From the NCBI GenBank assembly GCA_036426205.1, contig CM071579.1, positions 19,103,480 to 19,167,479 of the forward strand: a DNA stretch of 64,000 nucleotides. The letters are read 5' to 3'. Source of the DNA: Ascaphus truei. Taxonomy: Eukaryota > Chordata > Amphibia > Anura > Ascaphidae. Every line of letters begins with the position of its first letter. Position 1 is the stretch's first letter. Position numbers and translations under genes: made by a program. This document shows, piece after piece, positions 21,271-31,665 of the stretch. The notes beneath the pieces were generated by a model. That model did not search any database, was not told where the DNA came from, and saw only the letters and a list, made by a program, of their open reading frames with translations.

Positions 21271-23174
21271 GTCCTAACACTAATCAACATATACTAAATG
21301 AGGAAACCAACCATGCACGGCATATGAATCATATAAAAAGACAAAATACCCAGGAAAAACATGCTGGGGGTGAAAATATAATCTTATTTCCCCTGGTGGT
21401 GAATTTTCCTTATAGGTCTGCAGTGAATAAATAAAAAATAAATAAAAAGTTCAGCAATATAATATGACAGATAAAAACAAAAACAGATTGTCAATTATTT
21501 TTTATTTTTTAAAGTACATCAATTTATGAAAACACACACACACACACACACACACGAATGCAGTGGTTGTACTGTACTTGGAGAAAAGCAATTTCTGAAG
21601 CATTCAATTTTGCCTTAATCATTGTACCTGTTCTCCAAAGATGAAAAGGAATCAGAAAACGTGGGATGTAATACTGCGGAAACCTTTTTCTTAGAAATAG
21701 AACTCAATCGGCACACCTGGTCCCCTAATGTTTCACAAATTGTGCAGTCTGTGATACCTTTTACTGGACCGTCTTTGTAAAGCATGTGGGTGAGAACTCA
21801 GGATCTGAAAGTGGTCCCCTTCAGAGGAGCTTGTTTATCTCAAAGGGAGACTTGTGAGATCTCATGTCGAATGCGTGAAGTGCATGTCAAAATCTGCAAA
21901 ATATCCATCCTGCAATAGAAACAGATACAGTTAATGGGGTTTTCATTCATTATTTGGCCTAGAATTTCTTGTACTGTAAGTCAGGCTGCAGGGTTCTGGA
22001 AAGACAATCAGAAATATCACGTATGAATCAGAGAGCCACTACTTCCCATAAACCTGCAGGATTGCCAAGTTCACCAATGGTCATGATACTCCTTCTCCCA
22101 TGCGCCTTTCCTTTGTGCTTCCTAGTATTAGGCTAGCATAAATTGCAGAAAAATTGCTTCTTTTATGCAGCCCAGTACTTAGATGTGATAGGTAATGTGC
22201 TCCTGGAACATTACCTGCGAGTTCATTCAATCTTCTATCACTATGCTGTTGACCTGTGTGACCGGGCGCTCTTCAACGAAGAATAAATACTGTATAATTT
22301 TCCAGAGAATATATTTTGAAAATGCTATCACAGGGGGTTTATACACTTGACGCCCAGCCACATTTTAAATCAGATTTACTCATGAAATTCCATTTCCATT
22401 CCCAACGCCAAGCAGTGTGACCCTTCCTCCTCCTTGACATATAGCCGTCCAAAGTGACAATCCATTTTCAACTTCAATTGAGCTTTTCTGTAAACTTCTT
22501 GCAATGATAAAAAAAAGTACTTTTGGATGCAACGTGTTACTTTGCACTGAATAACCAGACGCTTTCAGCACAGTAAGAATTGCGCAGAATCTATAATCAT
22601 TGCTTCGACTTAAATGTTACCATGGTAATATGGGATTTTGTCCATTGAGGTCAAGTCCACTATGCATGTGTAGAAAAGTATAATGGTGACTGCTGGTTTC
22701 ATAGGAAACAAGAGTGACCATTCTCGCCTCTCCATATAATGACATAGGTCACCGTTGTATAATGTCACATTGCTGCAGCTCTGGAGTTGTCACCTTCAGC
22801 TGGTTGCCGAGCTTGGTTTCTCTGCCTAGCTACTGAGATCTACATCCATTGGAAAACGGAGGGCATTCATTACTTTACATTTATGTTCTGCTTCATATCA
22901 AAGTCAAAATAGAATTAAATCCAGAGGAAGCCATCTGAGAAGCACACATAAAATTGGTTTATGGTAAAGTAGGATTTCCAGATGTCGGGGATTCATTGTT
23001 ATGGAGTTCATACACCAAGAAAACCTCATTTTTAAGCTGATGTGTAGACGCTGTTTTATAATACTGTTGGCACATTTTATTAACCTGTTTAGGGCTGAAG
23101 CAGAACAGTATATTGTACTTGGTGTTTTACATCCATTTGTCTTTTTAATGGGGGGTGAGGAAATACAATCCACA
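21271..23174. other. Unassigned, probably unique-sequence DNA
   Basis: This is one of the largest stretches in the window without visible repeats. A (CA)n tract is at about 21535-21556. Open frames are below 90 codons and have no domain signature. I see nothing else in it. Confidence 0.4.
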
Positions 23175-23182
23175 GACTATGC

Positions 23183-23383
23183 GAGGGGTGGCAAACCCCA
23201 GTCCTGAAGGGCCACCAACAGGTCAGGTATTCGTGATAACCCTACATCTGCACAGGTGGCTCAATCAGTCCCTACTTCAGCACAGGTAGCTCAATCAGTG
23301 TCTCAGTCGCTGAGCCACCTGTGCGGAAGCAGGGATAACCTGACCTGTTGGTGGCCGTTAAGGACTGGAGTTGGCCACTTCTG
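23183..23383. mobile_element. hAT-type MITE, TSD GACTATGC/GACTGCGC
   Basis: Start GAGGGGTGGCAAACC, end GTTGGCCACTTCTG. Arms CCACCAACAGGTCAGG and CCTGACCTGTTGGTGG are perfect inverses. The flanking 8-mers (23175-23182, 23384-23391) match at six of eight positions. Confidence 0.75.
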
Positions 23384-23671
23384 GACTGCGCCATGCTGCT
23401 GGCCATTTGTAGTTGCTGCCATGTCAACCTCAGTGACCAACAGTTAAACGCGCCACTAGGTGGTACTTTCAAATTGTATTCTTTATCTCAATGTCCAAGT
23501 TAACTGGAAATAATGATATTTACATTTTTGTAATGTGAGGTGTAATTAATTATACAAACTTACAAAGAAGGTTTGGAAAACAAATAACAAGGGATTGGCT
23601 AATTCTAATTTGAAGAACAATTCAGTAGAAAAACAACAGACAGGTAGATATGACATGAAGTAGCTGGTCGC

Positions 23672-23766
23672 TAGGGTTGCCAGGTGTCCGGTTTTCACCC
23701 GGACAGGCCGATAATTCTGCTGCCTGTCCAGTATAATATTGGAGGTAATACAATCTGGCAACCCTA
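23672..23766. mobile_element. 95-bp hAT-like MITE (TAGGGTTGCC ends)
   Basis: Perfect terminal inverted repeats TAGGGTTGCC and GGCAACCCTA, flanked by CTGGTCGC (23664-23671) and CTGGTCAC (23767-23774), an 8-bp duplication with one mismatch. The interior holds GTGTCCGGTTTTCACCCGG and GGAGGTAATAC, the sequence from which the 30/33-bp minisatellites elsewhere appear to derive. Confidence 0.8.
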
Positions 23767-24120
23767 CTGGTCACACTTTAGAATAAAGAAGAAGTATCAC
23801 CGCTAACTTTGAATGTGGAACCAAATGACTTGGAATTGGGCATCTAATGTGAACAAAAACATTTTCGGGACATTGTGAGTTTAAAAACTCTTTACCATTT
23901 AATTAAAAAAAACTGCATTGTTTTTTAGCATAAACCCTGCCACGTTCCGAGTACCACATACATATTCCGGAGGGTTGGAAACAAGATTTAAAGAGGGGAA
24001 TACTATGTCATAACTACAAGTCAATGGGAGGAAAGTCTTATCATGGCTTGTCCTTTTGTATTCAAAAACCACATTATAAAGGCGTGTAGGAAACCTTAGG
24101 CTGGGGCCATAGAAGGGGTA

Positions 24121-24327
24121 AAGGGGGTTTAAGGCTGAACACCACAATATATAAATAAATACATACAGTTTACCGGTGCTGCTGGTTCAAGGAAGTACCT
24201 GCCAGGCAAATTCCAATATACACTGAGGAAAAAAGAGAGATCCAGCGCTCCACGGATTTCAAGATAAATGAATTTATTGTGCCACAATAAATTCATTTAT
24301 CTTGAAATCCGTGGAGCGCTGGACCTG
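24121..24327. mobile_element. 207-bp insertion with 14-bp TSD
   Basis: The MITE sequence CCATAGAAGGGGTA occurs on both sides (24107-24120 and 24328-24341) and only once in the sister copy at 56846, so this block is an insertion. It contains AAATAAATACATAC and ends in a 41-bp-arm palindrome. The 14-bp duplication fits LINE- or Penelope-type target-primed insertion better than a DNA transposon. Confidence 0.7.
24241..24323. repeat. Perfect 83-bp palindrome (41-bp arms, 1-nt centre)
   Basis: 24241-24281 is the exact reverse complement of 24283-24323 with a single C between. The arm starts TCCAGCGCTCCACGGATTTC. In RNA or single-stranded DNA this is a very stable hairpin. Confidence 0.97.
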
Positions 24328-24728
24328 CCATAGAAGGGGTAGCAGGGCTGGACCGCGCTGACGCTGAGGCTCGCCTGTTGAAATCTGCGCGATTTCATGC
24401 CCATGCAGGCGAGCCAGTGGGCGCGATCGGAGGCGGGGGGAGACCGAGGCAGGCGGGGCAGTGACGTCGCTGGGCCAATCGCCCGCGACGCACTGACGTC
24501 AACGTCACGGCGCCGTGACGTTGACGCTGCTCTGCGCTGATTGGATGTTTTCAGTCGACAGCACTCTGAAAAGCAGCTTGGCTGTCGGCTGAAAAATCCA
24601 GCGCCTCAGCACGCCTGCAGACGCTCGCGTGAGCCCCCTCTCAAGGCATCCTCATTGAGGATGCAGGGGCTCAGCGCGGAGCGTCCGCACGGCTCAGCGC
24701 GGCCTGTCCTTCTATGGACTCGGCCTTA

Positions 24729-25160
24729 GGTGACAAAGAATGAAACGGACGTGTCTATGTGAATAGAAACATGGTCTCAGTTTCATTTACCAATTGTTAA
24801 CATTTGGAAACCTGCAGTAGAAATAAAGGTTCCACAGAGGTTTGGGGAGGGGACGATTAGTTACTTCAAAAAGAAGTCTAAAAGCAAATAGTCTACGTTT
24901 GAGGGAACACTGCTTTATATTATAGTTTTGAAAGTACCAAACACAAACTATTCATGAATTTATTTTCCAAAAGACAGCTTCATAGCCCCACATAGTCAAT
25001 ATGGCCCTAAGTGTCGCAGTCCATGTAAACATCATCTCATGTAAACCATTAAAAAAAATTAAAACCACCAGTGATTAACTAAAAGAACTAGTAGTTGATG
25101 AGAGAAATTGGCAAATACTAAACTATTGCAAAGCTGCATTCTGCACTTCACTATTCGATC
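24729..25160. other. Unassigned non-coding DNA
   Basis: No recognisable gene or repeat. Confidence 0.4.
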
Positions 25161-25162
25161 TA

Positions 25163-25255
25163 ATAATGCCAACGCCAGTCCTCAAGGGCACCCACATGTC
25201 GGCTTTTAATGATATCCTTGCTTCAGCACAGGTGGCTCAATCAGTGGCACATCTA
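25163..25255. mobile_element. hAT MITE half-copy (CAGGGGTGGCC family)
   Basis: CCAGTCCTCAAGGGC and GCTTCAGCACAGGTGGCTC mark the left arm. The right arm is missing and the copy abuts the next MITE fragment. Confidence 0.65.
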
Positions 25256-25490
25256 GCAGGGACCAAGTAACGTCGGAGTTTCAAAGCTCCCGCGTCCTTT
25301 GGGCCAATAGGAAGCAGTGACGTCGGTCCGACTTCCCACAGCTTTAAACTTTGCAGTGATACCATAGATCTGTATCTTGGGAAGCAGGGGGTCCCCAAGC
25401 TGAAATTAATGGGGTTCAGCTCGGGAGACTCCCCCCCCCCAAAACATGTGTTAAAATAACCAATTAAAAAATAAAGAATTGCTCCTTTAA
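25256..25490. mobile_element. Palindromic GC-rich MITE fragment
   Basis: GAAGCAGGGGGTCCCCAAGC, TTAATGGGGTTCAGC, GGCCAATAGGAAGC and a terminal GCTCCTTTAA place it with the copies at 18405, 52335, 60815 and 63505. Confidence 0.6.
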
Positions 25491-26280
25491 GTAATAATAT
25501 GTGGTTCGAAAAGTTGTTTCTTGGCTTATTGAAAAAGCCATTTATAGTGTCAGGAAAGGAAAGCTGAGCTTCCCGGACTTGCGAGTTTGAAACACCCGAT
25601 ATCTCATAAGACCCCTTTCTCCGACAGTTGGAGTCTGCAACATCTTGCTTTGCACACTGGAAGCTGTTAAATGTCCACAACCATTGACTGTACATATTCA
25701 GACAAACGTCTCCCGATCTCCAACAACACCTGTCAGGGTGCACCTAGGACTCTCCGCACAGGTATTAAATATAACTCTTATAAAAACAACCAGTTTGGCA
25801 ATCAGGGCGATTCGATGACCTTCACAAATCAAGCAGATTTCTGTATTGCTTCAGGGAATGAAAACATTATTTCTAGCATCATGTTATATATACGATGTGT
25901 TGGATTACAGAACCTTTCAAACAAACCTCAAAGGCAGGGGTGAGACGGAGGAAATAATCTGCAATCCAGCACTATTTTTTAATAAATGGTTGGTGATTTA
26001 GCATTCGGTTTTTATTTAGATCCAGAAATGTGAAAAAAAAAGGAAAGTCGATTAAAATATAGAAACTGGATATATGTTGAACCGCCCCCTCCCCCTAAAA
26101 CATTTGACCACAATTACATCTGCATATCTTTATATTTCGAGAGGGGTTTATCAAAGTCTTACGGCAGACAACTACGGTGATGCCAGTGCAAAAAACACTT
26201 GAACAAATACTGAACATTTATAGGAAAACGTACTGGCGAGACGACGCTCGCACTCTGCCCCCAACCAGTAACGGCACCGG
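25491..26280. other. Unassigned non-coding DNA
   Basis: Open frames of 168 (minus, starting upstream) and 90 codons lack domains. Nothing else was recognised. Confidence 0.4.
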
Positions 26281-26560
26281 ACACCGGCTTTATTGAAGTG
26301 AAACTTCTTTGCCGGCACCACGTGAATTTCGTTGGTGGAGACGGAAGTGCTGTCTGTGAGACAGACGTGACGTCAGTGTGGGCAAATGAGGGTAGTTGTG
26401 GGCAAAAGAGGCCGTTGCCGCACGCATGCGTAGATGAGCTCACACATGCGCAGATGCGGCCGTCGCACTGTCCGGCCCCTGCAGCGCATGTGTACACTTT
26501 CTTTGTATGTGCTGCCAATGCATGTACAGAGAGGACCTCCGCATCCAGCGCATGCACAGA
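26281..26560. other. CpG-rich segment with CATGCGCA words
   Basis: GCATGCG/CATGCGCA words recur at about 26422, 26446 and 26547. It directly precedes the minisatellite and may be an older flank of the same element. No gene. Confidence 0.35.
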
Positions 26561-26564
26561 GGCA

Positions 26565-27538
26565 CCCGCCACAGCCAGACACCCACCTACCAATCCACAA
26601 CAGCCAGACACCCACCCATCCTCCACAGCCATACACCCACCTATCCACCACAGCCAGACACCCACCCACCACAGCCATACACCCACCCATCCACCACAGC
26701 CAGACACCCATCCATCCACATGCCAGACACCTTCACCATGCACCAACAGTCCATTACACCCACCTATCCACCACAGCCAGACACCCACCCACCACAGCCA
26801 TACACCCACCCATCCACCACAGCCAGACACCCATCCATCCACCGCAGCCATACATCCACCCACCCATCCACCACAGCCAGACACCCGCCAACCCATCCAC
26901 CACAGCCAGACACCCATCCATCCACCACAGCCATACATCCACCCACCCATCCACCACAGCCAGACATCCGCCAACTCATCCCCACAGCCAGACACCAATC
27001 CATCCACCACAGCCAGACACCCGCCCACACATCCAGCACAGCCACACACCCACCTATCCACCACAGCCGGAGACACACCCACCCATCCACCACAACCAGA
27101 CAATCCACCACAGCCAGACACCCACCCAACCACCACAGCCAGACACCCACCCATGCACCACAGCCAGACTCCCATCCACCCATCCACCCATCCACCACAG
27201 CCAGACACCCATCCACACATCCACCACAGCCAGACACCCATCCACCACAGTCAGAAATCCACCAACTCACTCACCCATCCACCACAGCCAGGCACCCACC
27301 CATCCATCCACCCCAGCCAGACAACCACCCATCCATCCACCACAGCCAGACACCCACCCATCCACTACAGCGCAAGACACAAACCCATCCACCACAGCCA
27401 GACACTCATCCACCACAGTCAGAAACCCACCAACTCACTCACCCATCCACCACAGCCAGGCACCCACCCATCCATCCACCCCAGCCAGACACCCACCCAT
27501 CCATCCACCACAGCCAGACACCCACCCATCCACTACAG
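26565..27538. repeat. 25-bp minisatellite, nearly 1 kb
   Basis: The unit is CCAGACACCCACCCATC plus CACCACAG, with 21- and 29-bp variants from gain or loss of a CATC/CACC step and a CCATACACC variant. Because the strand lacks stop triplets in the array, frames of 570, 411 and 385 codons (plus) and 360 codons (minus) are open. They are Pro/His/Thr or Trp/Gly/Val low-complexity translations, not genes. Confidence 0.95.
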
Positions 27539-27981
27539 CATTACCTCTCTGGGCGTGTATGTGCATACCGGTATTACCTCTCTGGGCGTGAATGTGTATA
27601 CCGGTATTACCTCTCGGGGCGTGTATGTGTATACCGGTATTACCTCTCTGTACATGTATGTGTATACCGGTATTGCCTCTCTGTACATGTATGTGTATGC
27701 CGGTATTACCTCTCTGGACATGTATGTGTATACCGATATTAACTCTCTGGGCGCGTATGTGTATACCGGTATTACCTCTCTGGACATGTATGTGTATACC
27801 GATATTAACTCTCTGGGCGCGTATGTATATTCCGGTATTACCTCTCTGGGCATGTATGTGTATACCGGTATTACCTCTCTGGGTGTGTATGTGTATACCG
27901 GTATTACCTCTCTGGGTGTGTATGTGTATACCGGTATTACCTCTCTGGGCGTGTATGTGTATACTGGTATTACCTCTCTGA
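27539..27981. repeat. 33-bp minisatellite, about 13 units
   Basis: The unit is that of 12737-13110 with three extra bases: TGTATACCGG replaces TGTCCGG. Length is kept at 33 bp (11 codons), giving open frames on both strands. It is followed by the same GC-rich flank as copy 1 (ACCGGCTTGGGG, ATTGGCTGCATTA...CAGCCAAT) to about 28225, where homology stops before the TIR. Confidence 0.95.
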
Positions 27982-28225
27982 CCGGCTTGGGGGGGGGGGA
28001 TTTCCCCTGAGCAGGGAGAGAGAAGGGCTGTTGCTAGGGAGATGGGCAGCTTCCTCCTCCCTGATTGGCTGCATTATCCAGCAGCCAATCAGGAGGAGGT
28101 GTCAGGAGCCTTGGTGTGGGGCCAAGGAGAGGAGGAAACAGCACGGAGTGAAGAGAGATGAGAGCGGTGTGTGTCTCGAGCGCATCGCACCTTTCACCAT
28201 TGTTTCCAGTATTTTTTGAGAAGTC

Positions 28226-28444
28226 TCCTGCCTCCCCTATCTGCCAGTCCTCATGTAGGTATTAATTTAATTCCCAAATGTCCAAAAATTATATATAACC
28301 CATCGAATTTTCAGTCAACTCCAAAACGGATACCAAGTTACCAGTGTACAGTGTTTGTAGATTAAACAAATGGGTACATATACTGTAAGTATATTCATTG
28401 GTATATTTGAACAGGAACTATACACATTATATATGTAACTGTAA
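28226..28444. other. Unassigned
   Basis: Nothing recognised. Confidence 0.35.
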
Positions 28445-28530
28445 GTAGGAGTGGGCAACTTCAGTCCTCAAGAGCCACCAATCGGTCAGGTTATCCCTGC
28501 TTCAGCACAGAAGGCTCAATCAGTTCAGAA
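28445..28530. mobile_element. hAT MITE half-copy (CAGGGGTGGCC family)
   Basis: GAGTGGGCAACTTCAGTCC, AGAGCCACCAATCGGTCAGG and CTTCAGCACAGAAGGCTC are the left arm. The right arm is missing. Confidence 0.6.
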
Positions 28531-28555
28531 GGGATTGTCTTTTTGTAGGGAGAAG

Positions 28556-28802
28556 GAGCGGCTCAGTGAGTAACGACACTGACTGGCACTGAGCAGGGGA
28601 ACCTGGTTCAATTCCCTGTGTTGGCTCCTTGTGACCTTGGGCAAGTCACTTTACCTCCCTTGTACCTCAGGCACCAAAAACATAGATTGTAAGCTCTGCG
28701 GGGCAGGGACCTGCGCCTGCAAAATGTCTCTGTAAAGCACTGCGTGTAACTAACAGCGCTATACAAGAACATGCTGTTATTATTATTATTATTATTATTA
28801 GT
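28556..28802 (+). mobile_element. tRNA-derived SINE with MIR/L2-like body
   Basis: The head has a plausible A box (CGGCTCAGTGAGTAACG) and an exact B box GGTTCAATTCC (about 28606-28616). The body contains GTGACCTTGGGCAAGTCAC and TACCTCAGGCACC, the core shared by MIR-type SINEs and L2 tails, then GATTGTAAGCTCTGCGGGG and AGCGCTATACAAGAAC, ending in (ATT)n at 28778-28800. A full-length-looking copy in plus orientation. Confidence 0.8.
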
Positions 28803-29390
28803 ATATGAAATGCGGGGTCACTGTATTGTGTATATACCGCTACATTTTACATTGTCTGCGTGTATTTTGACACTGCATACAATGTAATATACAGAATAAT
28901 TAACCGCAGTATGTGCATAAGGAAGAGGGGAAAGAATTGAACTGGCAAAACGTGTGAAATCACGCCCGACATCTTGGCTTGTACAAATCAATATATTAAT
29001 AACCTGCCGGGGGCACACAGGCGATCGGACTAATGGCTTCATCAAACGATCAATTAAACACAAGTCTTCCACTTCTATGGAAGGAGATAACTTATTATTA
29101 TCATTTTTTTTAAAGAGTGGCAACATTTTGACTTGGCCAGAAATGCAGAATATCTGTGCATTCATGGAACAGAAATGAGAGCGCAGCATCGAGTCAGAAA
29201 GCGTGACAACGGCGCTGTGTTCCATTGCCGGTTTGGCAGAAAAGGCGTTAATGCTATTGCTCTTTATACAATAAGGGCCTAAAAATCAGTAAAAAATAGA
29301 AAAGTATGTACAGTATGTGAAGGAAGCTAGGAGTCCGAGAATTATGTAGAGATACTTTATTGAAGTTTGTTATACAGGATACAATGCACT
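28803..29390. other. Unassigned non-coding DNA
   Basis: No recognisable gene or element. A 135-codon minus frame is open without domain similarity. Confidence 0.4.
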
Positions 29391-29394
29391 AATA

Positions 29395-29617
29395 CAGGAG
29401 TGGACGACTCCAGTCCTCAAGGGCCACCAACAGGCCTGGTTTTTAGGATATCCCTGCTTCCGCACAGGTGGCTCAGTCATTGTCTAGCCAACTTCAGTCC
29501 TCAAGGGCCATCAACAGGCCAGGTTTTAAGGATATCCCTGCTTCGGCACAGGTGGCTCAATCAGTGACTCAGACTGAGCCACTGATTGAGCTGCCTGTGC
29601 TGAAGCAGGGATATCCT
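29395..29617. mobile_element. hAT MITE, arm duplicated, cut by minisatellite
   Basis: Starts CAGGAGTGGACGACTCC. The left arm occurs twice (29413-29480 and 29492-29565), followed by GACTGAGCCACTGATTGAGC and the right arm up to GCAGGGATATCC, where the 33-bp minisatellite begins abruptly. The rest of the right end is absent. Confidence 0.65.
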
Positions 29618-30820
29618 TGTGTATGTGTATACTGGTATTACCTCTCTGGGCGTGTATGTGTATACCGGTATTACCTCTCTGGGCTGGGCGTGTATGTGTA
29701 TACCGGTATTACCTCTCTGGGCGTGTATGTGTATACTGGTATTAACCTCCTGGCGTGTTGTGTTATACCGGTATTACCTACTCTGGACGGTGTATGTGTC
29801 TACCGGTATTACCTCTCGGGGTGTATGTGTATACCGTATTACCTCTCTGGATGGGCGTGTATGTGTATATGCGTATTACCATTCTGGGCGGTATGTGCTT
29901 ATACATGGTTATTACCTCTCTGGGCAGTTGTTAGATGTGTTATATACGGTTATTACCTCTTGGGCTGTGTAATGCTGTTATACCCGTATTACCTCTCTGG
30001 GCGTGTATGGTGTATACCGGTATTACCTCTCTGGGCTGTGTATGGTATATCGGTATTGTACCTTCTTCTGGGCGGGGCGGATGTATATGTGGTATACCGG
30101 TATTGAATCTCTGGGCGTGTATGTGTTATACCGTAGTACCTGTTCTGGGCTGTGTATATGTTACACGTAATACCTCTCTGGGCGTGTATGTGTATACGGT
30201 ATTACTCTCTGGGCGTGTAGTGTATACCGTATTACCTCTTGGGCCGTGTATGTGGTATTACTCCCCGCAATTACCTACCCTTGGGCGTGTATGTGTTCGG
30301 TATACTCGGGCGGCGTGCTTGTCTAATGGTATTACCTCTCTGGGCTGTGTATGTGTATACAGGTATTACCTCTCGGGCGTGTAGTGTATCGACTTATGGC
30401 GTGTATGGCTATATGTATGTACTCTTGGGCGTTGTATGTGTTTACGGTATTACCTCTTCTGGGCGTGTATGTTATCGGGTATTACCTCTCTGGGCGTGTA
30501 TGTGTATACGGTACTTACCTATCGGGGCTGGGAGTTGTTGTTTGGTATTTATACCGGCCTTTTATGCAACTATGAGATACTGGGCGTGTATGTGTATACT
30601 GGTATTACCTCTCTGGGCGTGTATGTGTATACTGGTATTACCTCTTTGGGTGTGTATGTGTATACCGCTATTACCTCTCTGGGCTGGGCGTGTATGTGTA
30701 TACCGGTATTACCTCTCTGGACGTGTATGTGTATACCGGTATTACCTCTCTGGGCGTGTATGTGTATAACGGTATTACCTCCCTGGGCGTGTATGTGTAC
30801 AGTATACCGGTATAGTAGAA
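29618..30820. repeat. 33-bp minisatellite, third locus, indel-rich middle
   Basis: Same unit as 27539-27981, with two longer units containing GGGCTGGGCGTG. Units at 29620-29745 and 30575-30815 are clean. Between them almost every unit has single-base gains or losses, breaking the 33-bp register. Open frames of 117-212 codons are array artefacts. Confidence 0.9.
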
Positions 30821-30829
30821 CAAGGATCT

Positions 30830-31293
30830 TTTTTTGTACAGTATACATCACAGGAATCAACTGCAGTTCTCCCTACAGTGGTGCAGAGTCTTGGAGGTCC
30901 CAGACTTCTAGATGGTGCAGGCCCTGGTCTTACAGGCCTTGGTGGCTGAGCCTGATGTTCCCTCAGTCCAAAGATTGAGGGTGAGCACTCTCATCCTGCC
31001 AAAGGAGAGACTCACAGCTCTTTCTTCCTCTCTTCACCGGAGCACGATGCAGACTAAAGCTAACTTTTCCACACCCTCCAGAGAGCCTCAAGAAGGGGCG
31101 GGCTCATGGACTGAACCTATCTCTGACAGGCTTACACAGGCCATGAGTCACCACCTTACTTCCATCACTCACAAGAGGGGAATAAGGGGGTCAAGAGCCC
31201 ATAGATTTAACCGGTTACTGCCTGCAGCTAACAGGACTTACATAACAGGGATAACAGGGGAAAGAAAGATACTATGGGACATACCCTGTTACA
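30830..31293 (-). mobile_element. LTR-like fragment (minus strand)
   Basis: On the minus strand it starts TGTAACAGGGTATGTCCC at 31293, the TGTAAC-type start of the window's LTR group. It is interrupted by the minisatellite at its other side, so no duplication can be tested. The 139-codon plus frame has no domain. Confidence 0.4.
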
Positions 31294-31445
31294 CACGTGT
31301 GCTCCGGACTTTATTCTCCTTCCTCTTCTAAGAGTTCACTTTGGAATTATCCAGTAGCTTTATATTCTTCAAACAAATAAATGATATATACGGCATCTTT
31401 GGAATCAGTGCAGCACTTCCTGCAGTTATGTGAGAACCTCTGTAG

Positions 31446-31657
31446 CAGGGGCGGCCAGCTCTAGTCCTCAAGAGCTACCAACAGGTCAGGTTTTCAGGAT
31501 ATCCCTGCTTCAGCACAGGTGGCTCAATCAGTCCCTGCTCAGCATAGGTGGCTCAGTCTTTGACTGCGCCACTGATTGAGCCCCCTGTGCTGAAGCAGGG
31601 ATATCCTAAAAACCTTACCTGTTGATGGCTCTTGAGGACTGGAGTTGGCTACGCCTG
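31446..31657. mobile_element. hAT-type MITE, complete, 8-bp TSD
   Basis: Starts CAGGGGCGGCCAGCTC, ends GTTGGCTACGCCTG; long arms fold back around AGTCTTTGACTG. Flanked by CTCTGTAG (31438-31445) and CTCTGGAG (31658-31665), one mismatch. The best full-length copy of the family; no transposase. Confidence 0.85.
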
Positions 31658-31665
31658 CTCTGGAG

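Larger units (their letters stand above)
24099..24725. mobile_element. Harbinger-like MITE, TSD TTA
   Basis: Ends GGCTGGGGCCATAGAAGG and the inverse of GGCCGAGTCCATAGAAGG, flanked by TTA on both sides (24096-24098, 24726-24728). A 3-bp TTA/TAA duplication fits PIF/Harbinger. Homologous to 56846-57258. The interior has strong inverted repeats including a perfect 30-bp palindrome (24497-24526). It is interrupted by the insertion at 24121-24327. Confidence 0.7.

Noticed and set aside
26298..28010. 570-codon His/Pro/Thr-rich frame as a secreted or mucin-like protein
   Set aside because: Translates a 25-bp and a 33-bp tandem array; the sister frames in other registers are equally open.
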